A stretch of DNA of 64,000 nucleotides from Sphingobacterium sp. lm-10 (lineage in GTDB: Bacteria; Bacteroidota; Bacteroidia; Sphingobacteriales; Sphingobacteriaceae), in the NCBI RefSeq assembly GCF_023554555.1, contig NZ_JAMJWC010000004.1, forward strand, positions 98,783-162,782, in the 5' to 3' direction. Shown here in pieces: positions 8,427 to 16,252 of the stretch. A program made the translations under genes and the position numbers. Under the pieces are notes generated by a model. It made no database searches. It saw only the letters and a list, made by a program, of their open reading frames with translations, and was not told the origin of the DNA. Numbering within the stretch: the first letter of the stretch is position 1; each line of letters opens with the position of its first letter.

Positions 8427-8792
8427 TTACTCCGCGTCTTGTATTTCTTCCTGCTGCTTCCTAGGCAGCCCACGATAAACCAGCTCGTAAGAATGATCAA
8501 TCCACTCTTTGAGCAGATGATCGCCCGCCTCTCGATTTGTAAATACGGTATTCCAATGCTTTTTATTCATATGGTAGCCCGGATACACCGTTTGTGAAAA
8601 CGATTCGCGTAGCTCCAATGCCAATGCCGGATCGCACTTCACATTAAAACTCAGTGCATCAATCTGATCTAGTCCGACCAGGAGGAAGATTTTTAACCCT
8701 ACCTTGAACACTAAGGTATCCGGCCCAAAAGGCATCTCTTCAGACACTCCTTTTTTTTGCAGGCAATAAAGACGTAAGCTCTCGATGTCCAT
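8427..8792 (-). CDS. MmcQ/YjbR-family protein
   Basis: A 121-residue protein of the MmcQ/YjbR (CyaY-like fold) family. Recognisable parts are the opening LRLYCLQKKGVSEEMPFG, FKVGLKIFLLVGLD, the middle YPGYHMNKKHWNTV and the end DHLLKEWIDHSYELVYRGLP. The family has a DNA-binding-like double-wing fold, but no established function. It is monocistronic or loosely grouped with the thioredoxin-like gene 41 nt upstream on the same strand. Confidence 0.87.
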   Translation of the reverse strand: MDIESLRLYCLQKKGVSEEMPFGPDTLVFKVGLKIFLLVGLDQIDALSFNVKCDPALALELRESFSQTVYPGYHMNKKHWNTVFTNREAGDHLLKEWIDHSYELVYRGLPRKQQEEIQDAE

Positions 8793-8833
8793 AAATATTG
8801 ATCGCTATATGGTAGTCAACGTTGTGATGGCTA

Positions 8834-9385
8834 TTATGTGAGTAAAGCCAGTAATTCGTCTTGTATAGCGACTCCTTTATCATCATTGTACCATTTCTGC
8901 AATGTTTCTTTGATATCTGAAAATGGACGGCTATCTGCTTTCATCGTTTCAAAGATACGTTGTAAAGGTTCTGGACGAGGGCCCCACACAGCTTTGTCGT
9001 GCCCAACCTCATTACGAATAATTAGCTTGGGAATAGATTTACCACCATTCGTCAAATAATCATCAATCAAATAGGGTTCGCTATCGCGAAGTTGTATATC
9101 TAAGTCTATTTTTGGGTTATCCTTTACCATCTGGTAAATCTGTGGTACAGAATGCGCGGCATCGCCACACCAAGGTTCTGTAATAACGATCCAGTGTTGC
9201 TCTTCTGTAATACCGTCTACATAACGCTTCATGGCTTCGCTTGGTTCGAAACGTTTTATCCAACGGCTCATACGCGTCCAGTTCATCTTTGCATATTGCA
9301 GGTATTCCTCGTCTTTGTAACGTTCGTATTTTTCAGGTTGTGCAAGTATGTCACCAAAATGTATCAGGTACTCGTCAAAAGTCAT
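8834..9385 (-). CDS. Thioredoxin-fold protein with a single active-site cysteine
   Basis: A 183-residue cytosolic protein (no signal peptide) of the thioredoxin superfamily. The segment WIVITEPWCGDAAHSVPQIY places C73 at the N-terminal active-site cysteine position, but the second cysteine of CxxC is replaced by alanine (CGDA). The rest of the fold is visible as LDIQLRDSEPYLIDDYLTNG and GKSIPKLIIRNE (cis-proline region). With one cysteine it cannot be a classical dithiol oxidoreductase; a monothiol or binding role is more likely (inference). Close homologues with WCGD motifs are common in Bacteroidota. Confidence 0.82.
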   Translation of the reverse strand: MTFDEYLIHFGDILAQPEKYERYKDEEYLQYAKMNWTRMSRWIKRFEPSEAMKRYVDGITEEQHWIVITEPWCGDAAHSVPQIYQMVKDNPKIDLDIQLRDSEPYLIDDYLTNGGKSIPKLIIRNEVGHDKAVWGPRPEPLQRIFETMKADSRPFSDIKETLQKWYNDDKGVAIQDELLALLT

Positions 9386-9564
9386 AAATCAATAATTTGG
9401 GGGCTAAATTACGCAATTTTATCCAGCGCACGTTCGGCTCATCGTGTCATAATTTCGCCATGGTATAGCTATGCATAATGCATAAAATGACAGGATGTCA
9501 CGCTAATTTGACATCAACAAGACACATTGTACAGATTTATGACGTCTAGAATGCATTATCAACA

Positions 9565-9581
9565 TTGGCACAACGGTTGAT
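9565..9581 (+). promoter_or_regulatory. -24/-12 (sigma-54-like) element upstream of dnaK
   Basis: TTGGCACA-ACGG-TTGAT, with the GG-to-G spacing of 12 nt required for sigma-54 promoters (consensus TTGGCACG-N4-TTGCA). The -24 half is near perfect; the -12 half has GA instead of GC. Transcription would start near 9592, about 31 nt before the dnaK ATG. Very similar elements precede two other genes in this window (50586 and 57774). No good TTG-N19-TAnnTTTG promoter is visible in 9386-9622. Confidence 0.45.
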
Positions 9582-9622
9582 ATAGGATAGGAAATTAGGA
9601 TTAAAGAGAAACAAAATAAGAT

Positions 9623-11527
9623 ATGTCAAAAATAATAGGTATAGATTTAGGAACCACGAACTCATGTGTTGCCGTAATGGAAGGTAATGAGCCGGTGGTT
9701 ATTGCGAACAATGAAGGTAAGCGTACAACGCCATCTGTTGTTGCATTTGTAGAGGGTGGAGAGCGCAAGGTAGGTGATCCTGCAAAACGTCAGGCTATCA
9801 CAAACCCGCACAAAACCATTTATTCCATTAAACGCTTCATGGGTACTTCTTTCGGCGAAGCAGAAAAAGAAGTATCTCAAGTGCCATACAATGTGGTAAA
9901 AGGCGACAACAATACGCCACGTGTAGAGATTGACGACCGTAAATATACACCACAGGAAATTTCTGCCATGATTTTGCAGAAAATGAAAAAAACAGCGGAA
10001 GACTATTTAGGTCAAGAAGTATCTCGTGCAGTAATTACGGTACCGGCATACTTTAACGATGCACAACGTCAGGCAACTAAAGAGGCCGGCGAAATTGCAG
10101 GTCTTAAAGTAGAGCGTATCATCAATGAGCCGACTGCTGCGGCTTTAGCCTACGGTTTGGACAAAGCGAATAAAGACATGAAAATTGTCGTGTTTGACTG
10201 TGGTGGTGGTACACATGACGTTTCTGTTCTTGAGTTGGGCGATGGTGTTTTTGAAGTAAAATCTACAGATGGAGATACCCACTTAGGAGGTGATGACTTT
10301 GATAATGTAATCATCAACTGGTTGGCTTCAGAGTTTGCTAACGAAAACAATGGATTTGAGCTGAAAAAAGATGCAATGGCTTTGCAGCGCTTGAAAGAAG
10401 CGGCTGAAAAAGCAAAAGTAGAATTATCCTCTACTTCTTCTACAGAGATCAACTTGCCATACATCACCGCTGACGCGACAGGACCTAAGCACTTGGTGCG
10501 TACGTTGTCTCGTGCAAAATTCGAAAGTCTTGCAGACGATTTGATCAAACGTACAATCGAGCCTTGTAAGACTGCGTTGAAAAATGCAGGTTACAGCACT
10601 TCAGACATCGACGAGATTATCTTAGTAGGTGGTTCTACACGTATTCCTGCTATTCAGGATGCGGTGAAAAGCTTCTTTGGAAAAGAGCCATCTAAAGGTG
10701 TTAACCCAGATGAGGTCGTAGCATTAGGAGCGGCTATTCAAGGTGGTGTATTGACTGGAGAAGTGAAAGACGTTTTATTGTTAGATGTAACGCCTCTTTC
10801 TCTAGGTATTGAAACGATGGGTGGTGTATTGACCAAGCTTATTGAAGCAAATACAACGATTCCAACTAAGAAATCAGAAGTATTCTCTACGGCAGCAGAC
10901 AACCAGCCATCTGTAGAAATTCACGTACTGCAAGGTGAGCGCCCAATGGCTGCTCAGAACCGTACTTTAGGTCGTTTCCAATTGACGGATATCCCTCCTG
11001 CACCACGCGGTGTTCCTCAAATTGAGGTGGTATTTGACATCGATGCGAACGGTATCATTAAAGTATCTGCAAAAGACAAAGCGACAGGTAAAGAGCAAAA
11101 TATTCGCATTGAAGCTTCTTCTGGTTTGAGCGATGAAGAAATTCAAAAGATGAAACAAGAAGCGGAAGCGAATGCTGAATCCGATAAAAAACTGAAAGAA
11201 GAAGTGGATAAAATCAATGCTGCTGACGCATTAGTTTTCTCTACTGAGAAACAGCTAACTGAATATGGAGATAAAATCCCAGCAGAGAAAAAATCAGTTA
11301 TCGAAGCCGGTTTAGAAAAATTGAAAGCAGCACATGCTGCTCGTGATTTCGCTGCGATTGATACGGCTTCTGAAGAGTTACAAACGGCATGGAATGCTGC
11401 TTCTGAAGACATGTACAAAGCCTCTCAAGACGGTTCTGCTCAGCAACCTCAAGGTGACGCAGGTCAGGCCGACAACAATGGTGGCGGCGACGATGTTCAG
11501 GATGTAGATTTTGAAGAAGTAAAATAA
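9623..11527 (+). CDS. dnaK: Chaperone DnaK (Hsp70)
   Basis: The 634-residue ATP-dependent Hsp70 chaperone. The nucleotide-binding domain begins [17 protein letters not shown] and includes [12 protein letters not shown] and [12 protein letters not shown]. The substrate-binding domain includes [14 protein letters not shown] and the helical lid, and the protein ends in the acidic tail DVDFEEVK. Phosphate loop 2 reads [16 protein letters not shown] where most DnaK proteins have DLGGGTFD; I believe this is shared by relatives, but cannot verify it. It stands alone, without dnaJ or grpE. A clear terminator follows. The -24/-12 element upstream suggests stress control through sigma-54 (inference). 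Confidence 0.98.
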   Translation: MSKIIGIDLGTTNSCVAVMEGNEPVVIANNEGKRTTPSVVAFVEGGERKVGDPAKRQAITNPHKTIYSIKRFMGTSFGEAEKEVSQVPYNVVKGDNNTPRVEIDDRKYTPQEISAMILQKMKKTAEDYLGQEVSRAVITVPAYFNDAQRQATKEAGEIAGLKVERIINEPTAAALAYGLDKANKDMKIVVFDCGGGTHDVSVLELGDGVFEVKSTDGDTHLGGDDFDNVIINWLASEFANENNGFELKKDAMALQRLKEAAEKAKVELSSTSSTEINLPYITADATGPKHLVRTLSRAKFESLADDLIKRTIEPCKTALKNAGYSTSDIDEIILVGGSTRIPAIQDAVKSFFGKEPSKGVNPDEVVALGAAIQGGVLTGEVKDVLLLDVTPLSLGIETMGGVLTKLIEANTTIPTKKSEVFSTAADNQPSVEIHVLQGERPMAAQNRTLGRFQLTDIPPAPRGVPQIEVVFDIDANGIIKVSAKDKATGKEQNIRIEASSGLSDEEIQKMKQEAEANAESDKKLKEEVDKINAADALVFSTEKQLTEYGDKIPAEKKSVIEAGLEKLKAAHAARDFAAIDTASEELQTAWNAASEDMYKASQDGSAQQPQGDAGQADNNGGGDDVQDVDFEEVK

Positions 11528-11553
11528 TCATACCTCGCCGCAAGGCGAATTCG

Positions 11554-11590
11554 AAAAAGCTCCGACAGAGAAATCTGTTGGAGCTTTTTT
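11554..11590 (+). terminator. Intrinsic terminator of dnaK
   Basis: AAAAAGCTCCGACAGA-GAAA-TCTGTTGGAGCTTTTTT: a 16-bp stem with a single G-T pair, a GAAA tetraloop and a T run, 27 nt after the dnaK stop codon. Confidence 0.9.
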
Positions 11591-11604
11591 ATTTAGCAAC
11601 TTTA

Positions 11605-11635
11605 TTGCATTTGAAATAATGATGTTTTATATTTG
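11605..11635 (+). promoter_or_regulatory. Promoter of the histidine-motif lipoprotein gene
   Basis: TTG (11605-11607), 20 nt, TATATTTG (11628-11635), matching the Bacteroidota -33/-7 consensus. TTGC-N9-GCAA (11633-11649) overlaps the end of the -7 box and could be an operator half-site pair; which regulator would bind it is unknown. The predicted start falls after the in-frame ATG at 11619, so translation should begin at 11694. Confidence 0.6.
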
Positions 11636-11693
11636 CCACATTGTTGCAATAATAATACTCAACATTGGACATTTTAATCTAAACATCATACAC

Positions 11694-12401
11694 ATGACAT
11701 CACAAAAACAAAACAAATTTTTCAGTGCTATCCTTGCGTTTGGCCTCATTGCCTCTTTCGCTTCATGTAGCAGTAACAATACAGTAGAACCTGTACAAGA
11801 AGGAATACAAAAAGCAGAATTGACTTTTACGGAAGTAACTGGAGCAGGAGTATACCCTCATGGGGATCACTTTCATGGTTTGGCCGGCGCAACAGACGGA
11901 ACTGCAACAGTCGTAACCTTCAACGCGCAAGGAGCAGCAACTGCCAACGGTCACTTGCATTTAGATGCCGAAGCCGTGTACCGCATCGATTTAAAAGCTT
12001 GGGATCATACAGGTCGCGAAGTGGCTGCAGACTTTATCGCTAATGAAGCCGCAGCCGCGAATTACAAAGCATTCCTAATCGGCGGAGATTACATTCTGAA
12101 CCCAACTACCACCAATGAGACAGGTGCGATCTTCCAACCTAGAGAGACAGTCTATGGCGACGGAGCAGCAGTAACCGGCCCAGCTGGAACCGGGACTACT
12201 GGTGTCATTTCCTATTTCTCAGCAGGTCATGATAATGCAGAAAAATCCAGAGCGGTTACTTTTATCATGCGAAGACTTCAATCGGGTGTAAAGGGAAACA
12301 TTACACGACTAGACTGGAATAAAAACGATTATGCCAGTCTTTTTGCTGGTGAAAATGTTCTGGAGCTTCAATTCGAAATTCATGCAGAACACGATCATTA
12401 A
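11694..12401 (+). CDS. Secreted lipoprotein with histidine motifs, putative metal binding
   Basis: A 235-residue lipoprotein: N-terminal hydrophobic segment ending IASFASC (lipobox cysteine at about residue 23), then a soluble domain. Histidine clusters are YPHGDHFHGL, ANGHLHLDAE and WDHTGRE, and the extreme C-terminus EIHAEHDH. The repeated HxH/DHFH pattern suggests divalent-metal binding at the outer membrane or periplasm (inference). The protein matches no family whose function I know, although similar single-domain lipoproteins occur in Bacteroidota beside metal receptors. It has its own promoter and terminator, hence is monocistronic. Confidence 0.72.
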   Translation: MTSQKQNKFFSAILAFGLIASFASCSSNNTVEPVQEGIQKAELTFTEVTGAGVYPHGDHFHGLAGATDGTATVVTFNAQGAATANGHLHLDAEAVYRIDLKAWDHTGREVAADFIANEAAAANYKAFLIGGDYILNPTTTNETGAIFQPRETVYGDGAAVTGPAGTGTTGVISYFSAGHDNAEKSRAVTFIMRRLQSGVKGNITRLDWNKNDYASLFAGENVLELQFEIHAEHDH

Positions 12402-12429
12402 TCGCAAAGAACCTTTTGTACAAAATTTA

Positions 12430-12463
12430 AAAGAGGGAGTGCCGCTATCGACACTCCCTCTTT
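12430..12463 (+). terminator. Intrinsic terminator after the lipoprotein gene
   Basis: AAAGAGGGAGTG-N10-CACTCCCTCTTT, a perfect 12-bp stem, ending in TTTCATTTC. It lies 28 nt after the stop codon. Confidence 0.8.
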
Positions 12464-12700
12464 CATTTCAAACTAAATGTGGTAACACGTTTATGTAATA
12501 ACAACGTCAACTTTGTTCGGGAAGCATAGTATGCTATTAAATTTGACCATTTTTGAAAAATAATCAAATAAATGATTATTTGATTCGATGTGCTGTCTAA
12601 TTAGGCACTCATATTGCGAGAAGAATATATATGAGTATAATAAAGTGTAGCTGTTTTCTTTACAACAGTAGGTGTTTCGAGATTCAAGGATGTATGAAAG
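12464..12700 (+). other. Long upstream region of the BamA-like gene with two dyads
   Basis: No coding potential is seen. It contains a -7 box TAAATTTG (12538-12545), with a TTTG 22 nt upstream (too far for a consensus spacing). A palindrome AGCAT-AGT-ATGCT (12523-12535) lies just before the box, and AAATAATCA-N6-TGATTATTT (12558-12581) just after it. If this promoter is used, the barrel gene has a leader of about 150 nt, and the dyads are candidate operators. Confidence 0.35.
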
Positions 12701-13843
12701 ATGCTTAGAGTTGCTCTTCTATTGTCTTTATTCTTATATGTTTCTTATGCAAATGCACAGTTTGCGAGAGGTTTACGCAATGGATGGGCAGGACGTTATA
12801 TAAACTCCATTATAAACGATACTACTGCCGTAGAAGCAGCCACTTTTACAGTATATCCAACATTTGCCAGTTCGCCTGAAACGGGGGTAGAATTAGGCCT
12901 GTCTGCCCTAAAGTTATATTATGCCAATGGCGATACACTGAATCGACTCAGTGAAATGCAAGCATTTACTTTTTTCACTTTTAGAGGTCAATACGGTTTA
13001 CAGCTGGAAAATGCTTTGTACGGCGATAAAGACAAATGGTTCTTCCTTGGTGAAACAAAGATTCAACGTTTTCCACTATCCTATTATGGCATTGGCCCAG
13101 GCACATCAGAAGAGAATCCCGCAACAGTAGATGCCTTCCAGGTATCTGCCAAACAACGCGTTTTACGGAAATTGGCAGACAACTTTTTTGCGGGTCCCGA
13201 AGTAGACTTTCAATTACTTTCTGGCGTAGATTTCCGTCAGCCAGAAGAAGGAGAACCATTTTCCATTCCGCGTGGTGGGGAAGGCACCAAAAACTTAGGC
13301 GTAGGCTTTGGATTTGTCTATGATACACGTCATAATGTGTTAAACGTACGTAAGGGTCTATTTGGGGAATTAGCTTATCTCAAAACCTTTGAGGGATTTG
13401 TAAGTGATTTTAATTTTGGAACGGTCAATCTGGATATCCGGTCTTTCCACACCGTTCGTAAGAATGACGTGTTTGCCTGGCAGGTCGTCGGACAGTTTGT
13501 TCACGGGGAACCGCCATTCAACCAGTTAGCATTATTAGGAGGAGATCGCATGATGCGCGGTTATTATTTAGGTCGCTACCGAGATAGAAATATGTTTGCC
13601 GCACAGGCAGAATATCGCATACTACCTTTTTCTTTCAGTAAACGATTAGGTGCGGCTGTCTTTGGATCTGTCGGAAATGTCGCCCCCGATATTGGTGCCT
13701 TTCAAATGCGCAATATGCGCGTAGCAGGTGGAGTTGGCCTGCGCTTCTTACTTTTTCCGAAAAAAGATATTTACTTACGCTTTGACCTAGCATTCACCAG
13801 AGAAGGTACAAATATTTACATCTTTAATGGCGAAGCATTTTAG
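12701..13843 (+). CDS. BamA/TamA-type outer-membrane barrel without POTRA domains
   Basis: A 380-residue protein with a signal peptide (MLRVALLLSLFLYVSYANAQ). It consists almost wholly of beta-barrel strands of the surface antigen/Omp85 C-terminal type: FVYDTRHNVLNVRKGLFGEL is the characteristic D-x-R-x-N/P-x-x-G segment, and GGDRMMRGYYLGRYRDRN matches the VRGF/Y-loop region. Length leaves no room for POTRA repeats. Such orphan barrels are frequent in Bacteroidota; their transport role is unknown. The final residue is phenylalanine, as usual for barrel proteins recognised by the BAM complex. Confidence 0.83.
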   Translation: MLRVALLLSLFLYVSYANAQFARGLRNGWAGRYINSIINDTTAVEAATFTVYPTFASSPETGVELGLSALKLYYANGDTLNRLSEMQAFTFFTFRGQYGLQLENALYGDKDKWFFLGETKIQRFPLSYYGIGPGTSEENPATVDAFQVSAKQRVLRKLADNFFAGPEVDFQLLSGVDFRQPEEGEPFSIPRGGEGTKNLGVGFGFVYDTRHNVLNVRKGLFGELAYLKTFEGFVSDFNFGTVNLDIRSFHTVRKNDVFAWQVVGQFVHGEPPFNQLALLGGDRMMRGYYLGRYRDRNMFAAQAEYRILPFSFSKRLGAAVFGSVGNVAPDIGAFQMRNMRVAGGVGLRFLLFPKKDIYLRFDLAFTREGTNIYIFNGEAF

Positions 13844-13877
13844 GCTTTTTTAACCTCTTGTATCAACTCAAAAATCG

Positions 13878-14939
13878 TCAATCCCCTATGAGGTAGCCAT
13901 AAGGCTTGAGCGATTCTACCTGATCAAATATTACTTTAAAGATACCCAGCAGAGGTATGAATAAAACCATACCAGCTGTGCCCCATACCATACCCCCAAG
14001 TAATAAAACCATGATTGTGAATAGCGGACCTAGTTGTACCTGACCTCCTGTAATCTTTGGGGTGAGCAAGTAGCTATCTAGTTGCTGTGTAACGGTAAAA
14101 AAGATGGTCACAATAATCGGTACGCTTAGTGTATCTCGTGTAATCAAGGTATACAACACAACAATACCACCACCAGCAACAGATCCTATATAAGGGATAA
14201 CATTAATTAGTGCCGCGATGATGGAGAAGAAAAGTGCATTCTCAATGCCAATAATCGTTAACCCGATAAAATAGATCACCGAAAGAATTAGGACAACAAG
14301 AAAAATACCAGCTACATATCGACTGGAAACACGGGTAATCTTATTGACGATCTCCTGCGTATGCCCTACTTCGTTGTGGCCTGCATATTTATCTACGATC
14401 TGCAACACAAAGCTTTTGATTCTTCTGCGATAAATCAACATCAAAATAGTGTAGACGGTAATGATTAACAGATTTCCCAAAATCGTCACAACGGAGAAAA
14501 GCACCCCACCAAGTAATTTTCCGGCAGAGCTGGACCAAGTGGCTACCTGTTCTTGTAAATACTGCTTTTGTTTGGAAATCGATACATCAAAATGCTCAGA
14601 AACTAAACTATGCCCTTGTGCAAACATCGTGTTGAACTTTTCACCGATAGATTCCATTTCTGCTCCTAGCTCTACTAATTCATTAACGAGCACATACATC
14701 ACACCAACAATAAGTAAAAGGGTGGATAATACCGCTATGACAGATGCTATACCGCGACTTACACCCCAACTTTCCAGTTTACGGCAAACCGGCAACAGCA
14801 GCATCCCCATGAGGCCGCTGATGGCAATCGGAACCAAGAAGGCCTTGGCAAAATATAAAATAAGAAAAAACAATACGATGAACGCAAGTACTTGATTAAA
14901 TCCACCCAAGGCGGTCATTTTCGTAGGGGTTGTCTTCAT
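13878..14939 (-). CDS. AI-2E-family (UPF0118) transporter
   Basis: A 353-residue inner-membrane protein. It has N-terminal helices (VLAFIVLFFLILYFAKAFLV, ISGLMGMLLLPV), a central soluble stretch (about 95-150), and a cluster of C-terminal helices with the conserved LINVIPYIGSVAGGGIV and TPKITGGQVQLGPLFTIMVL motifs of the family. Members export autoinducer-2 in some bacteria or act as cation antiporters; the function here is open. Its start codon overlaps the stop of the upstream pterin dehydratase gene (ATGA), so the two are translationally coupled. Confidence 0.9.
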   Translation of the reverse strand: MKTTPTKMTALGGFNQVLAFIVLFFLILYFAKAFLVPIAISGLMGMLLLPVCRKLESWGVSRGIASVIAVLSTLLLIVGVMYVLVNELVELGAEMESIGEKFNTMFAQGHSLVSEHFDVSISKQKQYLQEQVATWSSSAGKLLGGVLFSVVTILGNLLIITVYTILMLIYRRRIKSFVLQIVDKYAGHNEVGHTQEIVNKITRVSSRYVAGIFLVVLILSVIYFIGLTIIGIENALFFSIIAALINVIPYIGSVAGGGIVVLYTLITRDTLSVPIIVTIFFTVTQQLDSYLLTPKITGGQVQLGPLFTIMVLLLGGMVWGTAGMVLFIPLLGIFKVIFDQVESLKPYGYLIGD

Positions 14940-15169
14940 AGAGCCAATCTATCTATCGCTTTTGCCATCTGGCGGTCTTTATCGGTTACTTTATTTCCGC
15001 TATCATGGGTCGTCAACCATATTTCGACCTTATTAAAGGTATTCTTCCAAGTAGGGTGATGATTACTCGATTCTGCAATCAGTGCTACCCGCGTCATGAA
15101 GGCAAATGCCTGAGAAAAATCAGTGAAGGTAAATTCACGGTACAAATGGTGATCAGTTTCTTGCCACAT
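14936..15169 (-). CDS. 4a-hydroxytetrahydrobiopterin dehydratase (PCD/DCoH-like)
   Basis: A 77-residue pterin-4a-carbinolamine dehydratase. The signature is AESSNHHPTWKNTFNKVEIW, followed by TTHDSGNKVTDKDRQMAKAID. The enzyme recycles the carbinolamine made by aromatic amino-acid hydroxylases. It is shorter than the usual 95-110 residues because the N-terminal helix is minimal. The chosen start (MWQETDHHLYREF) fits the domain; an upstream in-frame ATG would add 12 unrelated residues. No phenylalanine hydroxylase gene is in the window. Confidence 0.87.
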   Translation of the reverse strand: MWQETDHHLYREFTFTDFSQAFAFMTRVALIAESSNHHPTWKNTFNKVEIWLTTHDSGNKVTDKDRQMAKAIDRLAL

Positions 15170-15254
15170 AAGATTTCTATTTTTACAAATATTTGCTACA
15201 AACAATGTTTTGTAAACAGGCTATATGACCTGATTGTTTTTACCGATTGCCGCT

Positions 15255-15815
15255 TTAACGATCTACCGGGGTACTTAGCAGCTCTTGAAAATGTGCAAAA
15301 GTTTGATTCGCCTTATCTGCACTACGCTCATAAGTAGCCGGATCATTACCGACCCTGTTCAACGCTTGCAAAAATTTTTCCCACATTTGCGCAGACTCCT
15401 CTCTATATCCGGAAAAGAAACTGAAACCTCGTTCAATACCATATTTTTTCAGCATCTGTACAATATACGGACCGCCCATTATCGACCCTTCAAGCACATA
15501 CAATGCACTAAGTGCATCAAGCGAGTGATGTAATGATGGCACGGATACTACTCTATTCTGATCTACTTCCGCACCCAAAGTTTCAATATCTTCTTGAATA
15601 TGCTGAGAATTTCGGCGCTCATTGTAATCGGGCAAAATATCGCCGGTCATGTAAGGTTGTATTTCTCGCTCCACAGCCATGAAATAGCTGTAGAAATTTT
15701 TAAGTATGCTGGCGTAATCTTCTTCATTACGTATGGCTTTTAATTGCCGTACGACAATGCCTTCCAATGCCTGATGGCTCTCCTTCGTATGTTCTTTGAT
15801 GTATTGACTCAACAT
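15255..15815 (-). CDS. Biliverdin-producing heme oxygenase
   Basis: A 186-residue all-helical protein of the heme oxygenase family. H14 in KEHTKESHQALE is the probable proximal heme ligand, and LYVLEGSIMGGPYIVQ is the distal-helix motif with its flexible glycines. Heme oxygenase opens heme to biliverdin, CO and iron. No biliverdin reductase, bacteriophytochrome or heme uptake gene is adjacent, so it may serve iron recovery or supply a chromophore made elsewhere. The leader contains a dyad at 15949-15964 that could govern it or the rightward small gene. Confidence 0.88.
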   Translation of the reverse strand: MLSQYIKEHTKESHQALEGIVVRQLKAIRNEEDYASILKNFYSYFMAVEREIQPYMTGDILPDYNERRNSQHIQEDIETLGAEVDQNRVVSVPSLHHSLDALSALYVLEGSIMGGPYIVQMLKKYGIERGFSFFSGYREESAQMWEKFLQALNRVGNDPATYERSADKANQTFAHFQELLSTPVDR

Positions 15816-15948
15816 AGTGCTTTATTCTTGATCACAAAATGTACTATGACCAATATAGCCGTTTATAAATGAAATTGCCAAAAAAATTAATGTTACAAAG
15901 GGATTGGATTATCCTCCGAAATAGTAAATATTCTACTTTGGCTTACTT

Positions 15949-15964
15949 TTTGTATAAATACAAA
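15949..15964. promoter_or_regulatory. Palindrome TTTGTAT-AA-ATACAAA
   Basis: A 7-bp perfect dyad with a 2-nt centre, in the gap between heme oxygenase (leftward) and a 39-codon gene (rightward). The TTG-N8-CAA geometry recalls CRP/FNR-family sites, but the regulator cannot be named from sequence. The same stretch could act as a -7 region for either gene. Confidence 0.4.
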
Positions 15965-16047
15965 TCCGAGGGTTTAGCTCCTTACGAATTGCAAGAGATA
16001 ATACAGATCCATAGGCACTCGGACGCACTTACAAAAAAATAGATATC

Positions 16048-16167
16048 ATGAATATCAGAAATTCTATCAGTAGACAACCAAAGGCGATACGCGATGTATT
16101 GGGTAATATATCCATGCTTGCGTTGATTATTTTGCTACTTTTTGTGTTAGAGTACACCGTAAACTAA
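16048..16167 (+). CDS. 39-residue single-pass membrane peptide
   Basis: A short frame starting MNIRNSISRQPKAIRDVLGN and continuing into the hydrophobic helix ISMLALIILLLFVLEYTVN. It has a basic N-terminus and one predicted transmembrane helix (about residues 22-36), as in many real small membrane proteins. It stands alone between heme oxygenase and a strong hairpin that would end its transcript. No family is recognised. The evidence is a clean amphiphilic layout, a free-standing position and a downstream terminator. Confidence 0.45.
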   Translation: MNIRNSISRQPKAIRDVLGNISMLALIILLLFVLEYTVN

Positions 16168-16198
16168 GAGCAGGATCGTCTTAAGTTCCTGTAAGACA

Positions 16199-16244
16199 CA
16201 TCCCCGTTGCGAGCATCTTTTGAAAGATTATTGCAACGGGGATG
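16199..16244. terminator. Hairpin between the small peptide gene and the phosphatase-fold gene
   Basis: CATCCCCGTTGC ... GCAACGGGGATG, a 12-bp perfect stem. The 22-nt loop contains its own ATCTTT-TG-AAAGAT stem. It lies between convergent genes and can serve both strands, though neither side has a long T run. Confidence 0.65.
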
Positions 16245-16252
16245 CGAGTTTC

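Noticed and set aside
15880..15900. TTGGCAATTTCATTT upstream of heme oxygenase (leftward)
   Set aside because: Correct -24 half but no G at the -13 position.
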